From the NCBI GenBank assembly GCA_002869585.1, contig PKUO01000077.1, positions 36,362 through 73,211 of the forward strand: DNA of 36,850 nucleotides. The letters are read 5' to 3'. The DNA comes from Sedimenticola sp. Its GTDB lineage: Bacteria > Pseudomonadota > Gammaproteobacteria > Chromatiales > Chromatiaceae. Of this stretch, positions 17,954-26,245 are shown piece after piece; the stretch's first letter is position 1; each line of letters opens with the position of its first letter. The notes beneath the pieces are model-generated. The model saw nothing but the letters and a program-made list of their open reading frames with translations, was not told the origin of the DNA and did no database searches. Position numbers and translations under genes: made by a program.

Positions 17954-18475
17954 ATGAAAAAGACACTTTTGGCGGTTACTCTGGGTATGTTGGTGGTTTC
18001 GGGTAGCGCTCTGGCGGATCGTCCGTTTAAAGACCGGGCCAAGGTGCTGAGTGCAGAGCCGATCTATGAGCTGGTGCGGGTGAATTACCCCGAACAGCGC
18101 TGTTGGACCGAAGAGGTCTATCATCCGGGCAGGGGTTATCGGAACTCAGCCACTCCAACCCTTACCGGTGCGATACTCGGCGGTGTGGTCGGTAACCAGT
18201 TTGGTCGCGGCAACGGCAATAAGGCGATGACCATCGCCGGTGCGCTGTTGGGCGCCTCTGTGGGCAATGACATGGGCAGGCAATCACGCAGGGGCTATGT
18301 TTCCGAGGAGCAGTACTGTGAAACGGTCGATCGTTACGAGGAACGCGAGGAGTTGGCCGGCTATCGTGTAAAATACCGTTACAAGGGCCAGATTTTCTGG
18401 ACAACCACTGATGAGCATCCCGGTAAATTCATACCTGTTCGGGTAAGGATTGAGCCTGATCACCGTTACCGCTAA
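17954..18475 (+). CDS. Glycine-zipper envelope protein (17 kDa surface antigen-like)
   Basis: The 173-residue protein has a signal peptide (MKKTLLAVTLGMLVVSGSALA) and a central glycine-zipper segment (LTGAILGGVVGNQFGRGNGNKAMTIAGALLGASVGNDMG, about residues 72-110) of the Rick_17kDa/glycine-zipper-2TM type. A soluble C-terminal domain rich in Tyr, Arg and Glu follows. There is no lipobox. Related small envelope proteins insert in or associate with the outer membrane. Two further cysteines (in RCWTEE and QYCETV) could form a disulfide. An AGGAGA ribosome site precedes the ATG. The gene leads a plus-strand series with pepSY and the phoPQ-like genes, with 53 bases before the next start and no visible terminator. 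Confidence 0.88.
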   Translation: MKKTLLAVTLGMLVVSGSALADRPFKDRAKVLSAEPIYELVRVNYPEQRCWTEEVYHPGRGYRNSATPTLTGAILGGVVGNQFGRGNGNKAMTIAGALLGASVGNDMGRQSRRGYVSEEQYCETVDRYEEREELAGYRVKYRYKGQIFWTTTDEHPGKFIPVRVRIEPDHRYR

Positions 18476-18528
18476 GCGATGGATGGGATGCTGGTCGTTG
18501 TCGATAACCCGCTGCGCAAGGAGTTGAT

Positions 18529-18837
18529 GTGAACCGCAAATTTTATCTAGCGCTGATTCTAGGACTGTGCGCCCTGCTCGGTAGCGCGCAGCTATCGGCC
18601 AGACAGCCATACAGCGAGCGGCAGGGCCGCTCCAACGGACAGGCCGAAAATGGTCTGACGCTGGACGGGGCGGTGTCGCGCATCCGGGAAAGGGAAGGCG
18701 GGCGTGTGTTGTCGGCCGATACAGAACAGGATAACGGCGATAAGGTCTACCGCATTCGTGTTCTGACTAAAGAGGGCAAGGTGAAAAGACTGCGTATCGA
18801 TGCCAGGTCAGGGCGCACGCTGCCCTCATCTCGCTAA
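18529..18837 (+). CDS. PepSY-domain periplasmic protein
   Basis: This 102-residue protein has a signal peptide (through about residue 24, LSA) and a single PepSY domain (LTLDGAVSRIREREGGRVLSADTEQDNGDKVYRIRVLTKEGKVKRLRIDARSG). Small exported PepSY proteins commonly sit next to two-component systems and are thought to modulate sensors or protease activity in the periplasm. The start is GTG at 18529 with a strong AAGGAG site; the overlapping ATG is followed at once by TGA. It lies 15 bases before the response regulator gene and is surely in the same operon, so the partner is probably the PhoQ-like kinase. Confidence 0.9.
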   Translation: MNRKFYLALILGLCALLGSAQLSARQPYSERQGRSNGQAENGLTLDGAVSRIREREGGRVLSADTEQDNGDKVYRIRVLTKEGKVKRLRIDARSGRTLPSSR

Positions 18838-18852
18838 GCGGAAGGAATACCC

Positions 18853-19536
18853 ATGCGACTGCTGATTGTCGAGGATGAACGGGCGTTAAGGGAGCTGCTG
18901 AGCCAACAGTTGAAGGCGAAGGGCTACAGCGTGGATGCGGCCGCTGATGGCGAGGAGGGGCTTTTCCAGGGACGGGAGTATGACTATGACCTTGCGGTGA
19001 TCGATATCGGTCTGCCCAAGCTCTCGGGGATCGAGCTGATCAAGCAACTGCGGGCTGAAGGGCTTGCTTACCCGATCCTGATTCTCACTGCGCGGGGCAA
19101 CTGGCAGGACAAGGTGGAGGGTCTTGAGGCCGGGGCCGATGATTATCTGGTCAAACCCTTCCATATCGAAGAGCTCCTGGCGCGGTTGAATGCGTTGCTC
19201 AGGCGCTCGGCCGGTTTTGCCTCTTCGCGTATCGAGGCCGGTCCGCTGGTGTTGGATACCACCACGCAATCGGTGTATGTGAGCCAGGTGGAGGTTGATC
19301 TGACCGCCTACGAGTACAAGGTGCTCGAATACCTGATGCTGCACCAGAATAAAGTCATCTCGAAAACCGAGCTGACGGAACACCTTTATGATCAGGACTT
19401 TGATCGGGATAGCAATGTGCTCGAGGTGTTTGTCCGTCGATTGCGTAAAAAACTGGATCCTGACAGCCTGTTGCAACCCATTGAGACACTGCGTGGTCGG
19501 GGTTATCGGTTTAGCCTGGGGCAGGACCGGGGTTGA
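18853..19536 (+). CDS. phoP: OmpR/PhoP-type response regulator
   Basis: The 227-residue regulator has a receiver domain with acidic pocket E7/D8, phosphoacceptor D51 (VIDIGLPKLSG) and the conserved lysine in DDYLVKPF. A C-terminal OmpR-type winged helix carries YEYKVLEYLMLHQNKVISKTELTEHLYD and the recognition helix SNVLEVFVRRLRKKL. Sequence style and a PhoQ-like partner point to the PhoP branch. It is cotranscribed with the kinase, whose TTG start overlaps this gene's TGA stop. In PhoP systems low Mg2+, acid or cationic peptides are the signals and envelope genes the targets; whether that holds here is inference. Confidence 0.9.
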   Translation: MRLLIVEDERALRELLSQQLKAKGYSVDAAADGEEGLFQGREYDYDLAVIDIGLPKLSGIELIKQLRAEGLAYPILILTARGNWQDKVEGLEAGADDYLVKPFHIEELLARLNALLRRSAGFASSRIEAGPLVLDTTTQSVYVSQVEVDLTAYEYKVLEYLMLHQNKVISKTELTEHLYDQDFDRDSNVLEVFVRRLRKKLDPDSLLQPIETLRGRGYRFSLGQDRG

Positions 19537-20879
19537 TCAGATCCATACATGCACGGGTCCAGCTGGCGGCGACGCTGGTGCTGGCGGCATTTCTCGGACT
19601 TGGGGCCATAGCGCTCGATCGAGCCTTCCGCAGCAGCCTGGAGGAGGCCACCCAGGAGCGTCTGATGGGGCAGGTCTATGCACTGCTCTCCGCGGCCAAA
19701 GATGACGAGCTGGGGCGGATCACACTACCAGAGATTCTACCTGACCCACGTCTCGGCAGGCCCGATTCCGGCCTCTACGCCCAGGTGCAAAGCCCTGATT
19801 TGGGATATGCCTGGGGCTCGGCCTCGCTGCTGGGTCGGGAGATCAGTTTCCCCGGCGTTGCTGCTACCGGGGTACCGGTGTTTCAGCGGGCCAGCCAGCC
19901 ATCGGGAGATTACTACACCCTCAGTTACCAGATCCTCTGGGCGGATAACAGTGGTGCTGAACTGACCTACCTGTTTTCGGTGGCAGAGGATACCCGTGCC
20001 CTGGGCATACAGATTGCCGCCTTCCGCCGCACGCTGTTCCTGTGGTTGGGCGGCGTTTCGCTGTTTCTGTTGATCGCCCAGGGACTGGTGTTGCGCTGGG
20101 GTTTGCGGCCACTCCGGGAGGTAGCTGAAGATCTGGAGCAGATAGAGCTTGGCAAGTCGCAGGGCCTCAGCGGCGACTATCCAAAAGAGCTGACCGGACT
20201 GGCGCATCGCATCAACTCGTTGATAGAGAGCGGCAGGGCCAGTCAGGCGCGTTATCGCAACAGCCTGGGCGATCTTGCGCATAGCCTCAAGACCCCCTTG
20301 GCGGTGCTTCAGGGGGCTGCCGAACAGCCCGATGGCGAGAAACTGAAGGCGGCAATCGGGGAACAGGTGCCGCGCATGAATGAGATTGTGAAGTATCAGC
20401 TGAAACGAGCGGCGGCATCCGGTTTTACCGGCATTCAACAAGGCATTCGTGTATTACCAGTTGCCCGGCGGTTGCTGGCGACCCTCGATAAGGTTTATCG
20501 GGAGAAGCCTGTCTCGGCCGAGGTGGAAGGCCCGGACTCTGCTGAGTTCCGCGGCGATGAAAACGATCTGATGGAGATGCTCGGCAATTTGCTGGAGAAC
20601 GCCTACAAGTACGGTCGTGCGAAGGTGCGGGTCAGGGTTGTTGTCGACCCGGCAGGGAAAGCCCTGGAAATTACCATTGAAGACGATGGCGAAGGTATTC
20701 CCGTTAGTCTGCGGGAGACGGTACTGCGCCGGGGGCAACGTGCAGACCAGCGTCAGGCCGGTCAGGGGATTGGGCTGAGCGTGGCCGATGAGATTGTGCG
20801 TCTGTATCAGGGGCAGCTGACAATCGGCGACAGCCAGATGGGTGGCGCTTTACTCAAACTAACCATTCCAACTCATTGA
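19533..20879 (+). CDS. phoQ: PhoQ-like sensor histidine kinase
   Basis: The 448-residue inner-membrane kinase has a first membrane segment (about residues 9-29) and a periplasmic sensor of about 135 residues. A second membrane segment (about 167-190), a HAMP linker, a dimerisation domain with phosphorylated H250 in GDLAHSLKTPLAVLQ, and a HATPase domain with ENAYKYG, DDGEGIP and GQGIGLSVADEIV follow. The H-box is almost that of E. coli PhoQ (SLKTPLAVLQ), which is the main reason for the name. The start is TTG at 19533, overlapping the regulator's stop in TTGA. The msh operon begins about 135 bases further on. Confidence 0.88.
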   Translation: MIRSIHARVQLAATLVLAAFLGLGAIALDRAFRSSLEEATQERLMGQVYALLSAAKDDELGRITLPEILPDPRLGRPDSGLYAQVQSPDLGYAWGSASLLGREISFPGVAATGVPVFQRASQPSGDYYTLSYQILWADNSGAELTYLFSVAEDTRALGIQIAAFRRTLFLWLGGVSLFLLIAQGLVLRWGLRPLREVAEDLEQIELGKSQGLSGDYPKELTGLAHRINSLIESGRASQARYRNSLGDLAHSLKTPLAVLQGAAEQPDGEKLKAAIGEQVPRMNEIVKYQLKRAAASGFTGIQQGIRVLPVARRLLATLDKVYREKPVSAEVEGPDSAEFRGDENDLMEMLGNLLENAYKYGRAKVRVRVVVDPAGKALEITIEDDGEGIPVSLRETVLRRGQRADQRQAGQGIGLSVADEIVRLYQGQLTIGDSQMGGALLKLTIPTH

Positions 20880-20922
20880 ATATAATAAAATAATACAGAG
20901 TAGTTTCAGAGAAACATTTTCC

Positions 20923-20949
20923 TAAAGTAATTTGCTTCCCGGCCGTTAA
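20923..20949 (+). promoter_or_regulatory. Sigma-28 (FliA)-like promoter of the MSHA assembly operon
   Basis: TAAA (20923-20926) is followed after exactly 15 bases by GCCGTTAA (20942-20949), which matches seven of eight positions of the FliA -10 consensus GCCGATAA. It lies in the gap between phoQ and mshI, pointing into the msh operon. Transcription would begin near 20956. That leaves almost no leader before the ATG at 20958 and favours the ATG at 21015 as the mshI start. No better sigma-70 promoter is evident in the gap. Confidence 0.65.
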
Positions 20950-21014
20950 CCCGGTAAATGAAGTGCGATCTTGAGCAACAGGGTTGCCGTTATAAGCCGG
21001 AGACAGCGAAACAG

Positions 21015-21941
21015 ATGAGTTGGTTTAGGCCAAAATCCGCCAAAGGCCGTCGCTTGGGCATAGGCTTCCAGTCCAAAGGGATCTCTTTGGTGGATGTCGA
21101 TGACTCGCGTGGGGAAAGGGCTATCCGGCATTGCGGGTTTTATCCGGCCGAGGGTTTCCAGGCCCAGGGCGAGGAGCTGACCAAACTGGTCAGGGAGCTG
21201 AAGCTCAAGGACAGCGCGGTCAATGTCGTGCTCGATCCAGGAATGTACAGCCTGTTGCAGGTGGAAGCCCCCGAGGTGGAACCCGAGGAGTTGCGTAGCG
21301 CACTGCGCTGGCGGATCAAGGATCTGATCGATTTTCATATCGATGACGCGGTACTGGATGTGTTCGACCTGCCGGAATCAAAACGTCAGGGCGTGCCGAG
21401 ATTGATGTATGTGGTCGCGACCCGGGCGAACCTGATCCAGCAGGTCGTGGATCAGACCGAGCGGGCAGGGCTGCGGATCAATTCGATCGACATCAACGAG
21501 CTGTCAATCCGCAACCTGATCGCTGGCCTGTTCGGTCCGGAAAGCGTACAGGCGCTGCTCTATCTCGGCGCTACCCAGGGCTCCATCGAAATCAGCAAAG
21601 GCGACATTCTCTACCTGACCCGGCGTCTGGCAGTCACTGCCGGGGATCTTCAGGGGCAGGGCGAATTTGCCCAGGATGAACTGCTGGATAACCTGGTACT
21701 TGAACTGCAACGCTCCCTCGACTATTACGAGAGTCAGTTCGGCCAGGGTCCCGCCAGTAGCGTCGTGGTCCTGACACCAGAAGGACAGCTTGACCGACTG
21801 GTTGACTATGCCGATGCCAACCTGCTGATCTCCGCGAAATCTCTTTCACTCTCCGATTATTTTACTGGCCTTGAACAGGTTGCAGATGCTGATCTGATCA
21901 TGAGCATTACGGTGATCGGCGCGGCACTGCGGAGCGACTGA
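21015..21941 (+). CDS. mshI: MSHA biogenesis protein MshI (PilM-like)
   Basis: The 308-residue cytoplasmic protein has the actin/FtsA-like fold sequence of the PilM/MshI family: an opening GIGFQSKGISLVDVD, a central APEVEPEELRSALRWRIKDLI (typical of PilM/MshI) and DILYLTRRLAV. It should cap the inner-membrane PilN/PilO-like proteins encoded next and link them to the assembly ATPase. I chose the ATG at 21015 (MSWFRPKSAKG); an in-frame ATG at 20958 would add 19 residues but would start next to the predicted transcription start. It is the first gene of the msh operon, and the stop overlaps the next ATG by one base. Confidence 0.9.
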   Translation: MSWFRPKSAKGRRLGIGFQSKGISLVDVDDSRGERAIRHCGFYPAEGFQAQGEELTKLVRELKLKDSAVNVVLDPGMYSLLQVEAPEVEPEELRSALRWRIKDLIDFHIDDAVLDVFDLPESKRQGVPRLMYVVATRANLIQQVVDQTERAGLRINSIDINELSIRNLIAGLFGPESVQALLYLGATQGSIEISKGDILYLTRRLAVTAGDLQGQGEFAQDELLDNLVLELQRSLDYYESQFGQGPASSVVVLTPEGQLDRLVDYADANLLISAKSLSLSDYFTGLEQVADADLIMSITVIGAALRSD

Positions 21942-22555
21942 TGGCCAGGCTGATTCAACAGATCAATCTCTACCAGCCGCGCTTTCGCCGTGAGGCCAAG
22001 GCGTTCTCGCTGAACACCCTGCTGCTGATACTGGGACTTGCGGTGCTGGTGATGGCGGGAATCTATGGCTTCGGTCAATGGCAACTGAGTGAACTGCAGA
22101 GGCAGATGGCGGCTTTGAATGGGCAGCACGTCGAGTTGCAGAAACGCGTTGCGCAGATGCGGCAACTGTTGCCTGAACCCAGCGTCAATCAGGAGTTTGA
22201 GCAGGAGCTGGCGAGACTGCAGATCGAACGCAGTAGCGGCTATGCCCTGCTGAATATGCTGGAGGGGCGGATGACCGGAAATGGTCAGGGATTTTCCGGC
22301 TATTTCGTCGGGCTGGCCAGGCAGAGTGAACCGGGTATCTGGCTGGAGGCGGTGGATCTGAATGCGGCAGGTAACTATTTCGCCCTCAAGGGAAAGGTGA
22401 TCAACCCCGAACTGCTGCCCCAGTTTCTACAGAAATTGGAGCAGGAACCGGCCTTTGAAAACAAGGCATTCAGAGTGGTCAGGATGTTGAGGGAAGATCC
22501 GGCTGTCGACCAGGTCAGTTTTGATTTGAAAACCGAAACCGTCAAACAAGAGTAG
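21941..22555 (+). CDS. MSHA biogenesis PilN-like protein (MshI2)
   Basis: The 204-residue protein begins with the characteristic PilN N-terminus (MARLIQQINLYQP), the segment that docks into PilM/MshI. One membrane helix (about residues 26-46), a coiled coil (about 48-75) and a periplasmic alpha/beta domain follow. This is the PilN part of the inner-membrane alignment complex of the pilus. The ATG overlaps the mshI stop (TGATG), indicating translational coupling. Confidence 0.9.
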   Translation: MARLIQQINLYQPRFRREAKAFSLNTLLLILGLAVLVMAGIYGFGQWQLSELQRQMAALNGQHVELQKRVAQMRQLLPEPSVNQEFEQELARLQIERSSGYALLNMLEGRMTGNGQGFSGYFVGLARQSEPGIWLEAVDLNAAGNYFALKGKVINPELLPQFLQKLEQEPAFENKAFRVVRMLREDPAVDQVSFDLKTETVKQE

Positions 22556-22557
22556 CC

Positions 22558-23247
22558 ATGTTGAACCAGTCCATTAAACAGTACGCTGAAAAATTCGATG
22601 CACTCAATCTGCGTGAACGGGTGTTGGTGTTGATCGCGTTGCTGGTTGTGGTGCACCTGGCCTGGAATCAGTGGTTCTGGGACCCGCTCAATCGCCAGGA
22701 GAAAAATCTCAAGAGCCAGAACGCCGAAGTTCGCAACAGTATCTCGATACTCGAAATGGAACTGAAAGGACTGGTGCAGCGCTCTGAAAACGACCCCAAT
22801 GAGACAATCAGCCAGGATATTTCACAGCTCAAGCGGCAACTGTCACAGCTGCAACAGCGTATCGAAAAGGCCGCCAGTTCACTGATCTCACCGGCGCAGA
22901 TGGCACGGCTTCTGGAAGAACTGCTGGTTCGAAACGAATCCTTGCGGCTGGTCAATCTGGAGACCCTGAAAAGCGAGGCGGTATTTTCACAGGAGAATGG
23001 CCCGGAGAATGCCGAGGCTACCCAGGCCGCACAGCCGTCATCCGCCGCCAATATCTATCGACACGGTTTTGCTATCGAATTCGAGGGAGACTATCTCTCG
23101 ACCCTGAGTTACCTGCAGGCGCTGGAAGATCTGCCCTGGGAATTTTTCTGGGATGGTGTTTCGTTTCAGGTGGAGTCTTATCCGAAGGCGCGGGTAAGGC
23201 TGTTGCTGCATACCTTGAGTCTGTCAGAGGGGTGGATCGGTGTTTAA
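22558..23247 (+). CDS. mshJ: MSHA biogenesis protein MshJ (PilO-like)
   Basis: The 229-residue protein has a short cytoplasmic N-terminus, one membrane helix (VLVLIALLVVVHLAWNQW, about residues 22-39) and a coiled-coil stretch (about 45-110). A periplasmic ferredoxin-like domain resembling PilO follows (GFAIEFEGDYLSTLSYLQALEDLPWEFFW). It would pair with the PilN-like protein in the inner-membrane platform. It starts two bases after the previous stop and overlaps mshK by eight bases. Confidence 0.9.
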   Translation: MLNQSIKQYAEKFDALNLRERVLVLIALLVVVHLAWNQWFWDPLNRQEKNLKSQNAEVRNSISILEMELKGLVQRSENDPNETISQDISQLKRQLSQLQQRIEKAASSLISPAQMARLLEELLVRNESLRLVNLETLKSEAVFSQENGPENAEATQAAQPSSAANIYRHGFAIEFEGDYLSTLSYLQALEDLPWEFFWDGVSFQVESYPKARVRLLLHTLSLSEGWIGV

Positions 23248-23614
23248 GCTCGCTAATATAGGCTCAAAATGTGTTTTCGCTGTGCTGCTGTTTCTGGTGG
23301 TACAGATCAATGTTCAAGCGCAATTGCGTGACCCCACCATGCCTTATGGCTACAGCCCAACAGCCGTGGAGAATCTTGATACCGGGCAACCGGAGATCAC
23401 CCTGGCGGGGATCATCAGCGGGCCGCATGGGATGAGCGCGGTGATTAACGGGAAACGCGTCAGAAAGGGTGACATTATCCACGGCCGGAAGGTAATCGCG
23501 GTGAAGACGGATCATGTTGTGCTGGGCATGGGCGCTCAGCAGGAGCGTATATTTCTGCGCGCCATGAAGTTCAAAAAGACCTCTCCGAAACAGAGCGGAG
23601 GAGATAATGAATAA
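23240..23614 (+). CDS. mshK: MSHA biogenesis protein MshK (PilP-like)
   Basis: The 124-residue protein has a signal peptide ending near residue 28 (VQAQ) and the LRDPTMPYGY motif typical of MshK. A small beta domain follows (LAGIISGPHGMSAVINGKRVRKGDIIHGRKVIAVKTDHVVL), similar to the homology region of PilP/GspC that touches the secretin. It should bridge the inner-membrane complex and the MshL secretin. The start is GTG at 23240, overlapping the mshJ end; the stop overlaps the mshL start. Confidence 0.88.
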   Translation: MFKLANIGSKCVFAVLLFLVVQINVQAQLRDPTMPYGYSPTAVENLDTGQPEITLAGIISGPHGMSAVINGKRVRKGDIIHGRKVIAVKTDHVVLGMGAQQERIFLRAMKFKKTSPKQSGGDNE

Positions 23615-25310
23615 CAATAGAACACGACGATACCCTATCGCCACACTGGCCCTGGCGGCAGTACTGACGGCCTGTCAGAGCACGGCGCCACGCGATGGCG
23701 GTCCGATCGGCATTGTCCAGCAGGACCTTCAGGTGGTGGAGGCGGCTGTCGAGACCAGCAACATTCCGCCGGCGAATGTGAGCGCCGCCCTCATTCCTCC
23801 GGTGAATCTGGGACAGGTGGAGATCGCGGAAAAGGCCAGGGAGGAGCGTTTCGATATCAATGTCAGCAATGTCGCCGCACAGGATTTTCTCATGGGGATT
23901 GTCGATGGCACGCCCTATAACATGGTAGTGCATCCGGAGGTGGCCGGGAATATATCTCTCAGCCTGAAAGGGGTCACCATTCCCGAGGTGCTGGAGGTGC
24001 TGCGTGATGTCTACGGTTATGAATTCCAGCGTTCCCGCAGTGGTTTCAGTGCACTGCCGGTGCGTCTGCAGTCACGTATCTTCCAGGTCAATTATCTGAA
24101 CATGCGCCGCGATGGCAGCTCTCAGACCAAGGTCAGCTCGGGTCAGGTCACGGACTCTGACAGCGAAGATGGTGATAACGGCAGCAAGGACAAAAAATCA
24201 ACCTCGGGTACCGAGATCAATACCGCAACCTCCTCTGATTTCTGGTCTGAACTGACCGCGGCACTCACCGCTATCGTCGGCAATGCCAATGGCCATTCGG
24301 TGGTGGTAACGCCGCAGACAGGTATTGTGATGGTGCGCGCCATGCCGGCGGAACTGCGCGAGGTCGAGCGCTATCTGGAGACCACGGATGACGCCATTCA
24401 TCGCCAGGTGATTCTGGAAGCGAAGATCCTGGAAGTGGAACTGAATGATGGCTATCAGGCCGGAATCAACTGGACCAAGCTGTTTACTCCTGGCAGCAAC
24501 TCCCTGGCCCTGGGTCAATCCGGCGACGCGAATATGTTTGCCAATCCGGGTCGAGAGGGCGTGACCCTGCCGAAGGGTGGTATTGAGTTCACCGATTTTC
24601 AGGGATTTGGCGGTTTCTTCGGAGCAACCCTGAGTACTGGCAGCTTCCTGGCATTGATCGAACTGCTGGAGTCCCAGGGTAACGTGCAGGTGCTCTCCAG
24701 CCCGCGTATCTCAACACTGAATAACCAAAAAGCGGTGATCAAGGTGGGCACCGACGAGTTCTTCGTAACCGATGTCTCCAGCACGACCACCACCGGGACC
24801 GCGACCACCACCACGCCAGATATCACCTTGACGCCATTCTTCTCGGGGATTGCCCTGGATGTGACGCCACAGATCGATGGGCGCGGCCGGGTCACCCTGC
24901 ATATTCACCCCTCGGTCAGCAGTGTCAACGATCAGCAGAAGGTGATCGAAGTAGGCAACGAAACCCAGAATATCCCCCTGGCACGCAGTACCGTAAGAGA
25001 GTCTGAGAGCATTGTCTATGCCGGCAGCGGCCAGCTGATCGTGATCGGCGGGCTGATGCAGGACACCATGGGCGAAGAGGTGGCCTCGACGCCGGTACTC
25101 GGTGATCTGCCCCTGCTCGGTCAGCTGTTCCGGCATACCCGCCAGGGCGCGAAAAAGAGCGAGCTGATTATCGTCATGCGCCCCACCGTGGTGGATACGC
25201 CGTCGGTCTGGGGCGCCAATCTCAACGGCGCCTCACAGCGCTTCGACAAGTTGAACCGTGGATTTCACTACGGTGGCCATTCCGACGTGTTCGGCAATCT
25301 GGCGGAATGA
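23607..25310 (+). CDS. mshL: MSHA secretin MshL
   Basis: The 567-residue outer-membrane secretin starts with a lipoprotein signal (LALAAVLTACQS, lipobox cysteine at about residue 23). A secretin N-terminal domain (FDINVSNVAAQDFLMGIVDGT...) and an N1 repeat region come next, with a Ser/Asp/Gly-rich linker at about residues 172-200. The C-terminal secretin channel has VQVLSSPRISTLNNQKAVIKVG, GIALDVTPQIDGRGRVTLHIHPSVS and GQLIVIGGLMQD. It forms the pore through which the pilus passes. A strong GGAGGAG ribosome site overlaps the end of mshK. Confidence 0.95.
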   Translation: MNNNRTRRYPIATLALAAVLTACQSTAPRDGGPIGIVQQDLQVVEAAVETSNIPPANVSAALIPPVNLGQVEIAEKAREERFDINVSNVAAQDFLMGIVDGTPYNMVVHPEVAGNISLSLKGVTIPEVLEVLRDVYGYEFQRSRSGFSALPVRLQSRIFQVNYLNMRRDGSSQTKVSSGQVTDSDSEDGDNGSKDKKSTSGTEINTATSSDFWSELTAALTAIVGNANGHSVVVTPQTGIVMVRAMPAELREVERYLETTDDAIHRQVILEAKILEVELNDGYQAGINWTKLFTPGSNSLALGQSGDANMFANPGREGVTLPKGGIEFTDFQGFGGFFGATLSTGSFLALIELLESQGNVQVLSSPRISTLNNQKAVIKVGTDEFFVTDVSSTTTTGTATTTTPDITLTPFFSGIALDVTPQIDGRGRVTLHIHPSVSSVNDQQKVIEVGNETQNIPLARSTVRESESIVYAGSGQLIVIGGLMQDTMGEEVASTPVLGDLPLLGQLFRHTRQGAKKSELIIVMRPTVVDTPSVWGANLNGASQRFDKLNRGFHYGGHSDVFGNLAE

Positions 25311-25327
25311 GAACGCGGGGGTAAGCA

Positions 25328-26245
25328 ATGTACGAACGGTTTTACGGAATAAAGGAAGCCCCGTTCGGCCTGACACCCAACACCGGCTACTACTTCGCCT
25401 ATCCGGATCACCAGGAGGCGCTGAATGTACTGCTGGTGGCCCTGCGCATGGGCGAGGGGTTTATCAAGATTACCGGCGAGGTGGGCACCGGCAAAACCCT
25501 GGTGTGTCGCAGGCTGCTCAACAGCCTGGCCCGAAACAATATCGTAACCGCCTATGTGCCGAATCCGGCGCTGGCCCCGCTCGAACTGCAACATGCGATT
25601 GCCGACGAACTCTGCATCCACCCCTCTCCCAAGCACGGCTACCAGTCCATTCAGCGATTGATCAGTGAACGGCTGATCAAGTACAAGGCGCAGGGTAAGC
25701 GTGTGGTATTGCTGGTCGACGAGGCCCAGACCATTCCTCTGGAAAGTCTGGAAGCGTTGCGCCTGCTCACCAACCTGGAGACCGAGAAGAGCAAGCTGTT
25801 GCAGGTGGTTCTGTTCGGCCAGCCCGAGCTGAACCGGCATCTCGATCAGAGGTCCGTACGTCAGATCAAGCAGCGCATCACCTTCTCCCATCATATTCAT
25901 CCGATGACCCGCGAAGGCGCAGGTGCCTATCTGCATCACCGTCTCGCCGTCGCCGGTTATCGCGGCGATCCCCTGTTTAGCGACCGGGTGATTGCAAAGC
26001 TCTATCGCGCCTCGCGGGGAATCCCGCGACTGATCAACATCCTTGCCCACAAGGCACTGCTGGCCGCATACGGTCAGGGGAGTGAAAGGGTCACCGCAAA
26101 GCACATGCTCAGCGCCATTGGCGATACCGAGGACGTCACGCAACCTTTTGATTGGCGCAAATGGTTCTGGTTTGGTTGTGCGGGCCTGGGACTGTCAACC
26201 GCTGCCGGCGCCAGCGCCTACCTGTTTCTGGGAGGTGGTCTGTGA
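25328..26245 (+). CDS. mshM: MSHA biogenesis ATPase MshM (ExeA-like)
   Basis: The 305-residue AAA ATPase has an opening typical of the ExeA/GspA/MshM family (MYERFYGIKEAPFGLTPNTGYYF). Walker A is GEVGTGKT (residues 50-57) and Walker B is LLVDEAQ (D131/E132). A hydrophobic segment at the very C-terminus (about 279-300) may anchor it to the inner membrane. ExeA-like proteins help assemble the secretin through the cell wall. The stop overlaps the mshN GTG start by four bases. Confidence 0.93.
   Translation: MYERFYGIKEAPFGLTPNTGYYFAYPDHQEALNVLLVALRMGEGFIKITGEVGTGKTLVCRRLLNSLARNNIVTAYVPNPALAPLELQHAIADELCIHPSPKHGYQSIQRLISERLIKYKAQGKRVVLLVDEAQTIPLESLEALRLLTNLETEKSKLLQVVLFGQPELNRHLDQRSVRQIKQRITFSHHIHPMTREGAGAYLHHRLAVAGYRGDPLFSDRVIAKLYRASRGIPRLINILAHKALLAAYGQGSERVTAKHMLSAIGDTEDVTQPFDWRKWFWFGCAGLGLSTAAGASAYLFLGGGL

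Noticed and set aside
20958-21014. Earlier mshI start at the ATG at 20958
   Set aside because: It would begin within a few bases of the predicted transcription start and adds a Cys-containing extension unlike the usual MshI N-terminus; kept only as an alternative.
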